Translations under genes and position numbers: made by a program
Notes under the pieces: model-generated
Told to the model about the DNA's origin: nothing
Databases searched by the model: none
What the model saw: the letters and a program-made list of their open reading frames with translations, nothing else
Origin: an uncultured Clostridia bacterium
GTDB lineage: Bacteria > Bacillota > Clostridia > Lachnospirales > CAG-274
DNA length: 13,630 nt
Assembly: GCA_947589405.1 (NCBI GenBank)
Contig: CANQBT010000049.1
Location: 1 to 13,630, forward strand
Direction: 5' to 3'
Shown: piece after piece, positions 1-6,518 of the stretch
Position numbering within the stretch: the stretch's first letter is position 1
Layout of the letters: each line of letters starts with the position of its first letter

Positions 1-813
1 GCTTCTCAGGAATACAGCGTATCCTTTTTTATTGAAAAGGTCATATCAGATACGGGATATAAGGCTGAACTGGAAGCCGAAAATACCGATATATCAAAGG
101 GCAGACTGGAGAATCTGGAGGAGCTTATAAACAAGGCGGTGGAGTTTGAAGAAACGGAAGGGGACGACAAAAGCCTTTCTGCATTCCTGGAAGATGTGGC
201 TCTTGTAGCAGATGTAGATGCCTATACGGAAAATGACGACACTATCGTGCTTATGACTCTTCATTCTTCAAAGGGTCTTGAATTTGACACCGTATTTATA
301 GCAGGCTTTGAGGAAAATATATTTCCGAGCTACAGAGCAATTATGGAAGGGGATATGAATGCTCTTGAGGAGGAAAGGCGCCTGTGCTATGTAGGTATCA
401 CAAGAGCCAAGAGAAGGCTTTATCTTACATCTGCCGTAAGCAGACTACAGCATGGAAATTATGTTGCCAATGCCATATCACGTTTTGCAAAGGAAATACC
501 TAACGAGCTTGTTGATTTCAGGCAGCAGGGAGTTAGGACAACAAAGGCAAGCGGCGGTGTAAAGGAGTTTAAAAATCCGTCCAATAATTTTAAACGGCCT
601 GTCAATTCCTATAAAATGCCTGAGCCTAAAAATGTAAGTCTGGACTATGAAGCAGGAGATAGGGTGCGTCACTTTAAATTTGGTGCAGGTACTGTCGTTG
701 ACATAGTATCAGGGGGCGCCGACTATGAAGTGACTGTGGATTTTGAAAGCGTTGGTACAAAAAAGCTAATGGCAAAGCTTGCTAAGCTCAAAAAAATACA
801 GCAAAATTTATAA
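1..813 (+). CDS. pcrA: ATP-dependent DNA helicase PcrA/UvrD, C-terminal part (5' end outside window)
   Basis: This is the last 270 residues of a superfamily 1 helicase; the frame is open from base 1, so the start lies upstream and the GTG at 139 is internal. Visible are motif V (TLHSSKGLEF, fragment residues about 86-95) and motif VI (EEERRLCYVGITRAKRRLYL, about 123-142), whose arginines contact ATP. After a variable Lys/Asn/Pro linker comes the C-terminal Tudor-like domain (AGDRVRHFKFGAGTVVDIV), which in PcrA contacts RNA polymerase. PcrA is a 3'-to-5' translocase acting in nucleotide excision repair, rolling-circle replication and removal of RecA or stalled polymerase. The motifs and the Tudor tail make PcrA/UvrD much more likely than Rep or RecB. 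No strong terminator follows; only a weak AT-only palindrome lies downstream. Confidence 0.96.
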   Translation, partial: ASQEYSVSFFIEKVISDTGYKAELEAENTDISKGRLENLEELINKAVEFEETEGDDKSLSAFLEDVALVADVDAYTENDDTIVLMTLHSSKGLEFDTVFIAGFEENIFPSYRAIMEGDMNALEEERRLCYVGITRAKRRLYLTSAVSRLQHGNYVANAISRFAKEIPNELVDFRQQGVRTTKASGGVKEFKNPSNNFKRPVNSYKMPEPKNVSLDYEAGDRVRHFKFGAGTVVDIVSGGADYEVTVDFESVGTKKLMAKLAKLKKIQQNL

Positions 814-864
814 AAAAATCAGTAAAATTTCCTCAAAATTGTAAAATTTTGCAAAAAAATCACC

Positions 865-893
865 TTTACAAATTCTAAATTATTGTATATAAT
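865..893 (+). promoter_or_regulatory. Sigma-A-type promoter of the aquaporin gene
   Basis: TTTACA at 865-870 and a perfect TATAAT at 888-893 are separated by 17 bp. Transcription would start near 900, giving a leader of roughly 43 bases with an AGGAGG ribosome binding site at 930-935, 7 bases before the ATG. Its position after pcrA makes the channel gene an independent transcription unit. Confidence 0.75.
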
Positions 894-942
894 GTAATAA
901 GGTCATGTTATACTACATTTTAGAAAGATAGGAGGAATTTAT

Positions 943-1632
943 ATGACTAAAAAATGTATAGCCGAATTTATAGGTACTATGGTGCTTGTAATATGCGGCT
1001 GCGGTATCGCAATGGTAACTACCAATTCAGAAGCTACTGCTGCTTTAGGCGTTACAGGCGGAAACGGCGTTGCCATAGCTCTTGCCTTTGGACTTTCAAT
1101 AGTTGCTATGGCATATTCCGTAGGCAATGTATCAGGCTGTCATGTTAATCCGGCAGTTTCAATTGCAATGCTTATAAACAAGAAGCTTACAGTTCCCGAA
1201 TTTATCGGCTATGTTGTAAGCCAGGTTTTAGGTGCGATCGTAGGCGCTCTTATTCTCTTCGCTATTTTCGGAGGAGATATGGGCTTAGGTACAAACCTTG
1301 CTTCTTCAGTAGGTCAGGGCTTTGCCGCTGAGGTAGTTCTTACATTTATATTTGTATTTGCTATATGCGGCGTTACCAGTAAGGAAAGCTTCGGCTCAGT
1401 TGCAGGTATAGTTATAGGTCTTACATTGGTGCTCGTTCACCTGCTTGGTTTACCTGTTACAGGTACTTCCGTAAATCCTGCAAGAAGCTTCGGTCCTGCT
1501 CTTGTAGCTATGCTTACAGGCGCAACAGGCGGCGCAGAAGCTTTTGCTCAGGTATGGATATACATACTTGCTCCACTTATCGGCGGCGCTATTGCAGCTG
1601 TAGTTTATACGTTTATGAGTAAGGAAGACTAA
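943..1632 (+). CDS. aqpZ: Aquaporin Z-like water channel (MIP family)
   Basis: A 229-residue membrane channel of the major intrinsic protein family, the normal size for AqpZ. It has six hydrophobic segments and the two half-helix motifs, HVNPAVS (NPA at residues 69-71) and SVNPARS (NPA at 178-180, Arg181). Lining it up by eye with E. coli AqpZ puts Phe49, His166, Thr175 and Arg181 at the aromatic/arginine filter. That Phe/His/Thr/Arg set is typical of orthodox water channels and unlike the wider, more hydrophobic filter of glycerol facilitators. The expected role is rapid water equilibration across the cytoplasmic membrane. The start is fixed by AGGAGG 7 bases upstream. It is a single-gene unit with its own promoter and a strong terminator. 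The water-channel call is firm at family level; the exact substrate is inferred from the filter. Confidence 0.93.
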   Translation: MTKKCIAEFIGTMVLVICGCGIAMVTTNSEATAALGVTGGNGVAIALAFGLSIVAMAYSVGNVSGCHVNPAVSIAMLINKKLTVPEFIGYVVSQVLGAIVGALILFAIFGGDMGLGTNLASSVGQGFAAEVVLTFIFVFAICGVTSKESFGSVAGIVIGLTLVLVHLLGLPVTGTSVNPARSFGPALVAMLTGATGGAEAFAQVWIYILAPLIGGAIAAVVYTFMSKED

Positions 1633-1675
1633 TATAGGGTATTGATAAATTTTTAAAGAGAAGATGATATATAAG

Positions 1676-1702
1676 GGCTGTCATTACTTGACAGCCTTTT
1701 TT
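1676..1702 (+). terminator. Intrinsic terminator of the aquaporin gene
   Basis: A perfect 8-bp stem, GGCTGTCA (1676-1683) with TGACAGCC (1689-1696), has a 5-base loop and is followed by six T (1697-1702). Its 3' arm also carries the -35 box of the next gene. Confidence 0.93.
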
Positions 1703-1716
1703 GATTTGATTATACT
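1688..1716 (+). promoter_or_regulatory. Promoter of the shikimate-kinase-like gene, overlapping the terminator
   Basis: A perfect TTGACA at 1688-1693 lies in the 3' arm and loop edge of the upstream terminator hairpin. TATACT at 1711-1716 follows after exactly 17 bp. The predicted start near 1723 gives a leader of about 22 bases, with AGGAG at 1733-1737. Confidence 0.75.
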
Positions 1717-1744
1717 TATTTAAAAATAAAACAGGAGAACACAT

Positions 1745-2239
1745 ATGGAAAATATAATTTTAATAGGTATGCCGGGAGTCGGCAAGAGCACGGTAGGAGT
1801 AGTATTGGCTAAAAGCATGGGCTACAGCTTTATTGACAGCGACCTTGTCATACAGGAAAAGACGGGAAAGTTTCTTCACAGTATAATAGAGGAAGAGGGC
1901 ATAGATGGTTTTAATGCTGTTGAAAATAAAATAAATTCCGACATATGCGCCGAAAGGACCGTTATAGCAACAGGAGGAAGCGCCGTATACGGCAAGGAGG
2001 CTATGGAGCATTTCAGAAGTATAGGCACAGTTGTGTATCTTAGGCTTAGCTGTAATGAAATAGCCGAACGACTTGGAGATCTTAATGAAAGAGGAGTCGT
2101 AATAAGAGAAGGGCAGACTTTGGAGGAGTTGTATAACGAAAGAGTACCCTTGTATGAAAAGTATGCGGCGTTTACGGTATACTGCGGCGGCAGGTCCATA
2201 AGAGATATTGTAGGCGAAATAAAGGCAAGGCTCTCATAG
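1745..2239 (+). CDS. Shikimate kinase-like P-loop kinase (divergent clostridial type)
   Basis: A 164-residue protein of shikimate kinase length and fold signature. It has a Walker A loop GMPGVGKST (residues 8-16), the DSD motif (Asp31, Asp33) that in AroK binds Mg2+ and shikimate, an ATGGS segment (Gly77-Gly78) at the Walker B/shikimate site, a lid arginine (Arg116, ERGVV) and ERVPLYEKYA (Arg133) near the C-terminus. The classic enzyme phosphorylates shikimate at the 3-hydroxyl in the chorismate pathway. Two points are off: the conserved Arg after Gly-Phe that holds the shikimate carboxylate (Arg58 in E. coli AroK) is Asn57 here, and the usual GGG is GGS. No other aro genes are nearby. The nucleotide-binding fold is certain; shikimate as substrate is not. 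AGGAG at 1733-1737 fixes the ATG. Confidence 0.82.
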   Translation: MENIILIGMPGVGKSTVGVVLAKSMGYSFIDSDLVIQEKTGKFLHSIIEEEGIDGFNAVENKINSDICAERTVIATGGSAVYGKEAMEHFRSIGTVVYLRLSCNEIAERLGDLNERGVVIREGQTLEELYNERVPLYEKYAAFTVYCGGRSIRDIVGEIKARLS

Positions 2240-2298
2240 ACAAAATGGGGCTGTTGTGTGCATTGTAGAGTTGACCCTTCAAATGTAATGTTATTGGG

Positions 2299-2439
2299 CG
2301 TACACATTCATTGCACATCAGCACTTTCGGCAAGCTAAAAGCCGACCTGACGATCGTCCGATAAATCTTTCGGTGCAATAAAGAGGTATCTGACAGCCGT
2401 AGGCCGTTAAACCTCAAAGAGGGACGGCTTACGTGTACG
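2299..2439. other. Structured multi-stem segment, candidate non-coding RNA (unidentified)
   Basis: No gene lies here, but nested complementary segments are dense. CGTACAC (2299-2305) pairs with GTGTACG (2433-2439). Inside it ATTGCAC (2310-2316) pairs with GTGCAAT (2373-2379), enclosing a TCGGC/GCCGA hairpin (2327-2331 with 2341-2345). A separate AGCCGT/ACGGCT stem (2395-2400 with 2424-2429) contains CCTC-AAA-GAGG (2412-2422). Both long-range stems are perfect and properly nested. A competing pairing joins GCTG and GTGTGCA upstream (from 2250) to TGCACAT and CAGC (2312-2322). I do not recognise tmRNA, RNase P RNA, SRP RNA or a known riboswitch core. The transcribed strand is unknown and no clear promoter was seen. 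Confidence 0.35.
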
Positions 2440-2539
2440 TACCGCTAATTTTTTTGGTTAGTGATAAATATCGGCTTTCCAATATTATAAACGCATTTGC
2501 AGAACACAAACATAAGGTGTTTTTTCTCCTTCTCTCTAG

Positions 2540-2613
2540 CCTCCCATAGCTCAATTTTATATTGAGCTATGGGAGGGGGACCATGCGTAGCATGGTGGAA
2601 GGGTCCTTCTAAA
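2540..2613 (-). repeat. Palindromic repeat element, copy 1
   Basis: Two perfect hairpins stand side by side: a 16-bp stem (2540-2555 with 2561-2576, 5-base loop) and a 7-bp stem ACCATGC/GCATGGT (2580-2586 with 2590-2596, loop GTA). The terminal 22 bases (2592-2613), read on the minus strand, match 8666-8687 at 21 of 22 positions. In that orientation the end reads TTTAGAA, one variable base, then GACCCTTCCACCAT. A reverse complement of the GACCCTTC end sits far upstream at 2273-2280, so the element might extend over 2273-2613. No transposase is encoded. It may be a small non-autonomous element or a REP-like repeat. Confidence 0.6.
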
Positions 2614-2620
2614 GTAATAA

Positions 2621-2636
2621 ACAATATCCATATTGT
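2621..2636 (-). terminator. Weak hairpin downstream of the kinase gene
   Basis: ACAATAT (2621-2627) and ATATTGT (2630-2636) form a 7-bp AT-rich stem with a 2-base turn. On the minus strand it is followed by a partly T-rich stretch, 19 bases after the kinase stop codon. It is the only terminator-like structure near that stop. The stem is weak, so readthrough into the adjacent repeat hairpins, which could act instead, is plausible. Confidence 0.35.
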
Positions 2637-2654
2637 GATAAACAAAAATTTATT

Positions 2655-4265
2655 TTATTGTAGTGACGATACTATACTGCCTGAATCCACTCTGTAATAC
2701 AGCGGTTCTTTATTACTTTCAACTGCCACGACTCTGCCGGTGCCTACATAAAGGGTGCCTGAGCCGTTTAAAAGCACTATTTTTTCACCATTCATTATAT
2801 TCATAGAAAAATCCTTATTTACCTTTACAAATGTGCCTATAACATAGAGCTTGTAAAATCCCTTGCTGTCATCTTCGCTGTAGTAGGCAAGCTCTACATT
2901 CAGAATATCCTTAAACCCATCATTGTCCATATCCGTGAAAAGTATCGTATGCACTCTGTCCGTAACGGCATAGCTGCTTTCTTCATAGCTTACATTGGGT
3001 TCATTGGGTATGAAAAGCTTTTTTCCTTCTATCTCGATATTGATGCCGTATTCTGTTTCGTCTGCAAATACATTTCCATATACATTATCGTTAAAATACA
3101 CGATATTGCTTTGCTTGGGGATATATTTGTACACATTCATATATGGATATGTGTCGTAAAAGGCATCGTCATAATAGATATGCTGAAAATAATTTTCCTT
3201 GTCATAAAGCAATGTATCTACGGCATAGCCTCCTCTTGTTTCTCTTCCTGTAACGCCGCTATTTTCCTCTGTATCGGATCGTGAGGGCACAGGAGCTTTG
3301 GGAGTACTGTTATCTTGCCGAACCGTCGGCTTGGTTTCAGGCTCTTGAGCTTGTTTGGCTGTCGTCTGCTCTGTTGTAGTCATATAAGATGAGGCGGTAA
3401 CAGTCGGTGACTCGGTCGTTGCTTCAGACGTGGTTTCTATTGCAGCTGTATTTGTTATCTCCGTTTCGCTTTCCGTTATATCTGAGGGTCTGTCCGTATT
3501 GGCGTATATCGTAATAAGAGCAAAAATAAATACGGCTGCCAATGTAAAAGCAATTATCCTGTACTTGGCGCTAAATGCCTTTCTGAGTTTGAGCACATTG
3601 GCAAATCTCTTTGACGGATCTACCTCGATACATTTTTCTATTATCCTCTTAAAGGGAAGCCCATCTATATTTTCGGCGTTTTCCCTTCCGCTTAAAAGCA
3701 CTATCATAAGCTTTCCAAGAGAATAAATATCACTCTTGCCGTCTGTCTGTGCAAAGCCGTACTGCTCGGGAGAAGCATAAAATTCCGTGCCTAAATGCCT
3801 TGTGTCCTTAGGCTTTGATTCATCTGTGCTTCTTGCAATGCCAAAGTCAATGAGATAAACGGCATTTTCGGAGGTAAGTATGATATTGGAGGGCTTTATA
3901 TCCCTGTGGATAATATTATTTTTATGAAGGCTGTACAGTATGCTGCATAGGTTCGTTATGATATGCTCTACATCTTTTTTGTCCATAGCGCCCTCAGACG
4001 CTATTATATCGGACAGATCGCTGCCGTTTATGTATTCCTCTATTACATAGCTTTCACTATTCTTTTCAAACACATCATAAATAACGGGAATACCCTTTAT
4101 ATCAAGGGACTTGAGCTTTTTGTATATATGGGGATTGTCAATCTTTTTAAGAATGCATATCCTGTCATAGCTTTTAAGCCTTATGCGCCATATACCGCTG
4201 CTTATTTCATTTATTATCTCGTATTCGTCATATTTTTTCTTAAATTCATCGGCAATATTATTCAT
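2655..4265 (-). CDS. Membrane Ser/Thr protein kinase (Hanks type) with outside C-terminal domain
   Basis: A 536-residue protein; the ATG at 4265 is chosen because AGAGGT lies just before it, while the frame upstream is hydrophobic and lacks kinase homology. The cytoplasmic kinase domain (about 15-235) has a Lys40 in beta-3 (CILKK), a catalytic loop HRDIKPSN (His120-Asn127), DFG (140-142), a long activation loop with Ser/Thr, and ASPEQYG (164-170). One membrane span follows (about 236-255, IIAFTLAAVFIFALITIYAN), then about 75 residues rich in Thr, Ser, Glu and Pro, then an outside domain (about 345-536) with a calcium-loop-like DMDNDGFKD (445-453) as in FG-GAP/VCBS-type repeats. It would phosphorylate Ser/Thr of unknown targets in response to an outside cue. 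There are no PASTA repeats, so it is not a PrkC/PknB cell-wall kinase. The glycine loop is degenerate. It is divergent from the HTH gene at 4329. Confidence 0.88.
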   Translation of the reverse strand: MNNIADEFKKKYDEYEIINEISSGIWRIRLKSYDRICILKKIDNPHIYKKLKSLDIKGIPVIYDVFEKNSESYVIEEYINGSDLSDIIASEGAMDKKDVEHIITNLCSILYSLHKNNIIHRDIKPSNIILTSENAVYLIDFGIARSTDESKPKDTRHLGTEFYASPEQYGFAQTDGKSDIYSLGKLMIVLLSGRENAENIDGLPFKRIIEKCIEVDPSKRFANVLKLRKAFSAKYRIIAFTLAAVFIFALITIYANTDRPSDITESETEITNTAAIETTSEATTESPTVTASSYMTTTEQTTAKQAQEPETKPTVRQDNSTPKAPVPSRSDTEENSGVTGRETRGGYAVDTLLYDKENYFQHIYYDDAFYDTYPYMNVYKYIPKQSNIVYFNDNVYGNVFADETEYGINIEIEGKKLFIPNEPNVSYEESSYAVTDRVHTILFTDMDNDGFKDILNVELAYYSEDDSKGFYKLYVIGTFVKVNKDFSMNIMNGEKIVLLNGSGTLYVGTGRVVAVESNKEPLYYRVDSGSIVSSLQ

Positions 4266-4280
4266 ATTTTTACCTCTTTG

Positions 4281-4309
4281 TTGAATATTCTCTTTAAATA
4301 TGTTATCAT
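4281..4309 (+). promoter_or_regulatory. Putative promoter of the HTH gene in the 63-bp divergent gap
   Basis: TTGAAT (4281-4286), 17 bp, then TATCAT (4304-4309) preceded by TG at 4301-4302, an extended -10. The start would fall near 4316, almost on the AGGAG at 4315-4319, implying a very short leader. A perfect GAATATTC palindrome (4283-4290) overlaps the -35. The gap must also hold the kinase promoter on the other strand, for which only a weak candidate (TTGCAT, 17 bp, TAACAT) is visible. Confidence 0.4.
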
Positions 4310-4328
4310 AAAACAGGAGATGATGCAA

Positions 4329-4751
4329 ATGAAAAGCACAGATGAACTTGTTGCGGAAATAAAGAAGTCCTCTGAGATAAAGAGCTTTCTTACAGAAAAT
4401 GAAGAATATATAAAGGATATGACGCTCACTCAATATTTCGATATTTTGCTTAAGGAGAAGGGGATCGCCAGAAAGGACGCAATAAATAACTCACAGCTTA
4501 ACTACACCTATGGCTATCAGATATTAAACGGCACAAGAAAAGCAACAAAGGATAAGCTTATACAGCTTTGCTTCGGTCTGAGAGCTACTCCCGCAGAAGC
4601 AAACCGCATACTTGTCCTTGCCGACGCAGGGGGTCTGTATGGGAAAAACAGACGTGACTGCGTTATAATATTTGCCCTTGAAAAGGGTATGACACTTACG
4701 GAAACAAATGAACTGCTGTATGAATTGAAGGAAAGGACGATGGAAATATAG
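4329..4751 (+). CDS. Cro/XRE-like helix-turn-helix protein paired with the kinase
   Basis: A 140-residue soluble protein with no membrane span. Residues about 34-97 resemble a Cro/XRE fold: LTQYFDILLKEKGIARKDAI, then YTYGYQILNGTRKATKDKLI, where the recognition helix would be, then LCFGLRATPAEANRILVLA. The tail RRDCVIIFALEKGMTLTETNELLYEL (109-134) is a second small helical unit. From memory of clostridial genomes, proteins of this type often sit beside Hanks kinases and are annotated hypothetical or XRE-like; this is recollection, not a search. AGGAG at 4315-4319 is 9 bases before the ATG at 4329; ATGs at 4320 and 4323 are too close to it. Inference: it is a regulator or substrate of the kinase transcribed divergently from it. 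DNA binding is not proven. Confidence 0.72.
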   Translation: MKSTDELVAEIKKSSEIKSFLTENEEYIKDMTLTQYFDILLKEKGIARKDAINNSQLNYTYGYQILNGTRKATKDKLIQLCFGLRATPAEANRILVLADAGGLYGKNRRDCVIIFALEKGMTLTETNELLYELKERTMEI

Positions 4752-4752
4752 C

Positions 4753-4787
4753 TTAAAGGACCGCTTTAATATACAGCGGTCCTTTAA
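4753..4787. terminator. Bidirectional terminator between convergent genes
   Basis: A perfect 13-bp stem, TTAAAGGACCGCT (4753-4765) with AGCGGTCCTTTAA (4775-4787), has a 9-base loop. The A and T ends of the stem serve both strands. It begins one base after the HTH stop codon and 39 bases beyond the stop of the zinc-ribbon gene on the other strand. Confidence 0.85.
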
Positions 4788-4826
4788 AATAACTGAAATA
4801 TGACTTGTTTTGCTGTCCTATAATAT

Positions 4827-6488
4827 TTATTCCAATTCAAAGCTATCGATATTTATGCTTGAATTGTTGCTGCCGGAGCTTACAAAAATGTTGTACATTG
4901 TATAGCCGTATGTGCCTATATCCTTTGCGCTAAGACTGTAATAAGAATACCTTACATTGTTATTGTACTGGAATTTTATACTTACTGTTACCGGGCGGTT
5001 CAGCCTGTTTTCAAGAGTAAAGCTGTAATCTGCTCTGTCGTTGTTATGGATCAAAGAATACCATCCTTGACATTGCTTGTTTGATATTGCTACAGGGGCA
5101 TCCAAATATTTCAGGTCATTGGTAAGATTATTTATAAAAGTAGGATAATTTGCTTTAGCCTTTTTGCCTGCGTCATTATCAGGGACTTTATCCAGATATT
5201 CTTTTGCTCTGTCATAGTTATTGTTTTTATAGGCGCCTGCTGCCACATTCAGATATTCCGCATAGGTGTTATAATCGGTTATATTGGTCTTAAGATCCAA
5301 AGATGGCTTGTATTCAGGGTTTATATCCAGTATCTCGTCTGTATATTTAAGAGCGGTATCTATATTATAGGCTTTGTATTCCTCAAGGGATTCATAATAC
5401 TTTTTATTTATTATCTTCTCAATACTGTTTTTGACATTCTTAGCCGTATCGTTCATATCTCTTAAGGGAGTTTTATTTACACAATCGTAGGCAGCCCTAT
5501 AATTTTCCTTGTCATAGTTATCCTTTGCATATTTTCCTATAGAATCCACCGATTTTTTATATAACTCCTCTGCAATAGTCAGCTGAGGACACTTCTCAAA
5601 AGAATCATATGAACAGTCGGCAGCGTTTATATAATTGCCGTTATCATATTCCTCTTTGGCAAACTCATACAATAGACCGGCGTCTTTTGCGGAAGCCGAC
5701 TTTTTCCTGACCTCTGATGCTGTCTTGCTTATAGGCATGACATAGCTGTAATACTTTACGGCAGCATTATAATCTCCTGCTGCCAAAGCGGCATCAGCTT
5801 TTGATATATTGGTTTTATCGAATCTTGACCACACAAAAGCCAAAGCCGTAAGTATCACAATGGCTGCCGCTGATGTAACAAGTCCTTTTTTTGTTGATTT
5901 GATTATCTTCTCTTTTTTCAACTGCCGCTGACGCTGCATCTCCTCTTCTGCGGCCTTTCTTTCTTCAGCTTCCTTTTTTTCCTTTTCCTCTTGTATACGT
6001 CTTTCTTCCTCTACTCTCTGTACAATGACCTCCTGCTCATCGGGAGTAAGCTTAGGCTCGTTTCTTGGCTTTAAGTCAAGGTCATGACCGCATACAGAGC
6101 ACTTAACAATATCGTTTTTAAGTAAATAAGGCTCCCCACAATAAGTACAAAGTCTGTACAGCGGATGCTCGTCGTCCATTGTCAAGGGCTTATTTTCTTC
6201 GTCAAATTTCTTTCCGCAGTTATTGCAGAAGCTGCTTGATCCGCTGCTCAGCTTATATCCACAGCGGTCGCATATGTATTTTTTACCACCTTCTTCATAT
6301 CTTGCATGCATATGATCTCCGGGCAGTCTGTTTCCGCATGTGGTGCAGAATAGGGAATCCATATTTATTATTTCAGCATTACAATGTGGACAATAATATT
6401 TCTTTTCTGTTAAAAGACTTGCACCGCATTTATTGCAGAATCGGAGATCGTCCGGGTGCTCGGCACCGCAATTGTTGCATGTTATCAT
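4827..6488 (-). CDS. Membrane protein with four zinc ribbons, coiled coil and TPR-like outside domain
   Basis: A 553-residue protein of unknown function with clear architecture. Four CxxC...CxxC zinc ribbons are visible (C4/7/18/21, C33/36/48/51, C73/76/88/91, C114/117/130/133). A charged Glu/Arg/Lys coiled coil follows (about 150-197), then one membrane span (about 203-220, LVTSAAAIVILTALAFVW), then about 330 residues with helical repeats of TPR character (ADAALAAGDYNAAVKYY, FAKEEYDNGNYINAADC, YKNNNYDRAKEYLDKVP). The last 90 residues are probably a beta-rich domain (Tyr/Asn-rich). The topology is cytoplasmic zinc ribbons and outside repeats, reminiscent of the TcaA/YvbJ type of zinc-ribbon membrane protein; that likeness is a judgement by eye. 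AGGAGG at 6496-6501, 7 bases from the ATG, fixes the start. It probably shares the strong promoter at 7116-7144 with the small zinc-ribbon gene upstream. Confidence 0.8.
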   Translation of the reverse strand: MITCNNCGAEHPDDLRFCNKCGASLLTEKKYYCPHCNAEIINMDSLFCTTCGNRLPGDHMHARYEEGGKKYICDRCGYKLSSGSSSFCNNCGKKFDEENKPLTMDDEHPLYRLCTYCGEPYLLKNDIVKCSVCGHDLDLKPRNEPKLTPDEQEVIVQRVEEERRIQEEKEKKEAEERKAAEEEMQRQRQLKKEKIIKSTKKGLVTSAAAIVILTALAFVWSRFDKTNISKADAALAAGDYNAAVKYYSYVMPISKTASEVRKKSASAKDAGLLYEFAKEEYDNGNYINAADCSYDSFEKCPQLTIAEELYKKSVDSIGKYAKDNYDKENYRAAYDCVNKTPLRDMNDTAKNVKNSIEKIINKKYYESLEEYKAYNIDTALKYTDEILDINPEYKPSLDLKTNITDYNTYAEYLNVAAGAYKNNNYDRAKEYLDKVPDNDAGKKAKANYPTFINNLTNDLKYLDAPVAISNKQCQGWYSLIHNNDRADYSFTLENRLNRPVTVSIKFQYNNNVRYSYYSLSAKDIGTYGYTMYNIFVSSGSNNSSINIDSFELE

Positions 6489-6518
6489 ATGTATTCCTCC
6501 TGCCTTAATTGATCAAAA

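Noticed and set aside
139..813. A separate gene starting at GTG 139
   Set aside because: The same frame is open to base 1 and the upstream residues continue PcrA homology, so this is one truncated gene.
834..851. CAAAATT-gtaa-AATTTTG palindrome as terminator of pcrA
   Set aside because: The stem has only one G-C pair and no T run follows on the plus strand; too weak to call.
1876..2307. Open frame on the minus strand across the shikimate-kinase-like gene
   Set aside because: It is antisense to a gene with clear motifs, has no ribosome binding site and no recognisable domain.
2241..2460. tmRNA, 6S RNA, RNase P RNA or a known riboswitch in the structured gap
   Set aside because: None of the conserved core sequences I know for these classes is present; left as unidentified.
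3963..4328. N-terminal extension of the HTH protein into the kinase gene region
   Set aside because: The extension is antisense to the kinase coding sequence and hydrophobic by chance; AGGAG at 4315-4319 marks the real start at 4329.
4266..4433. 56-residue N-terminal extension of the kinase
   Set aside because: It overlaps the divergent gene and its promoter, lacks kinase similarity, and the AGAGGT before 4265 fits the shorter start.
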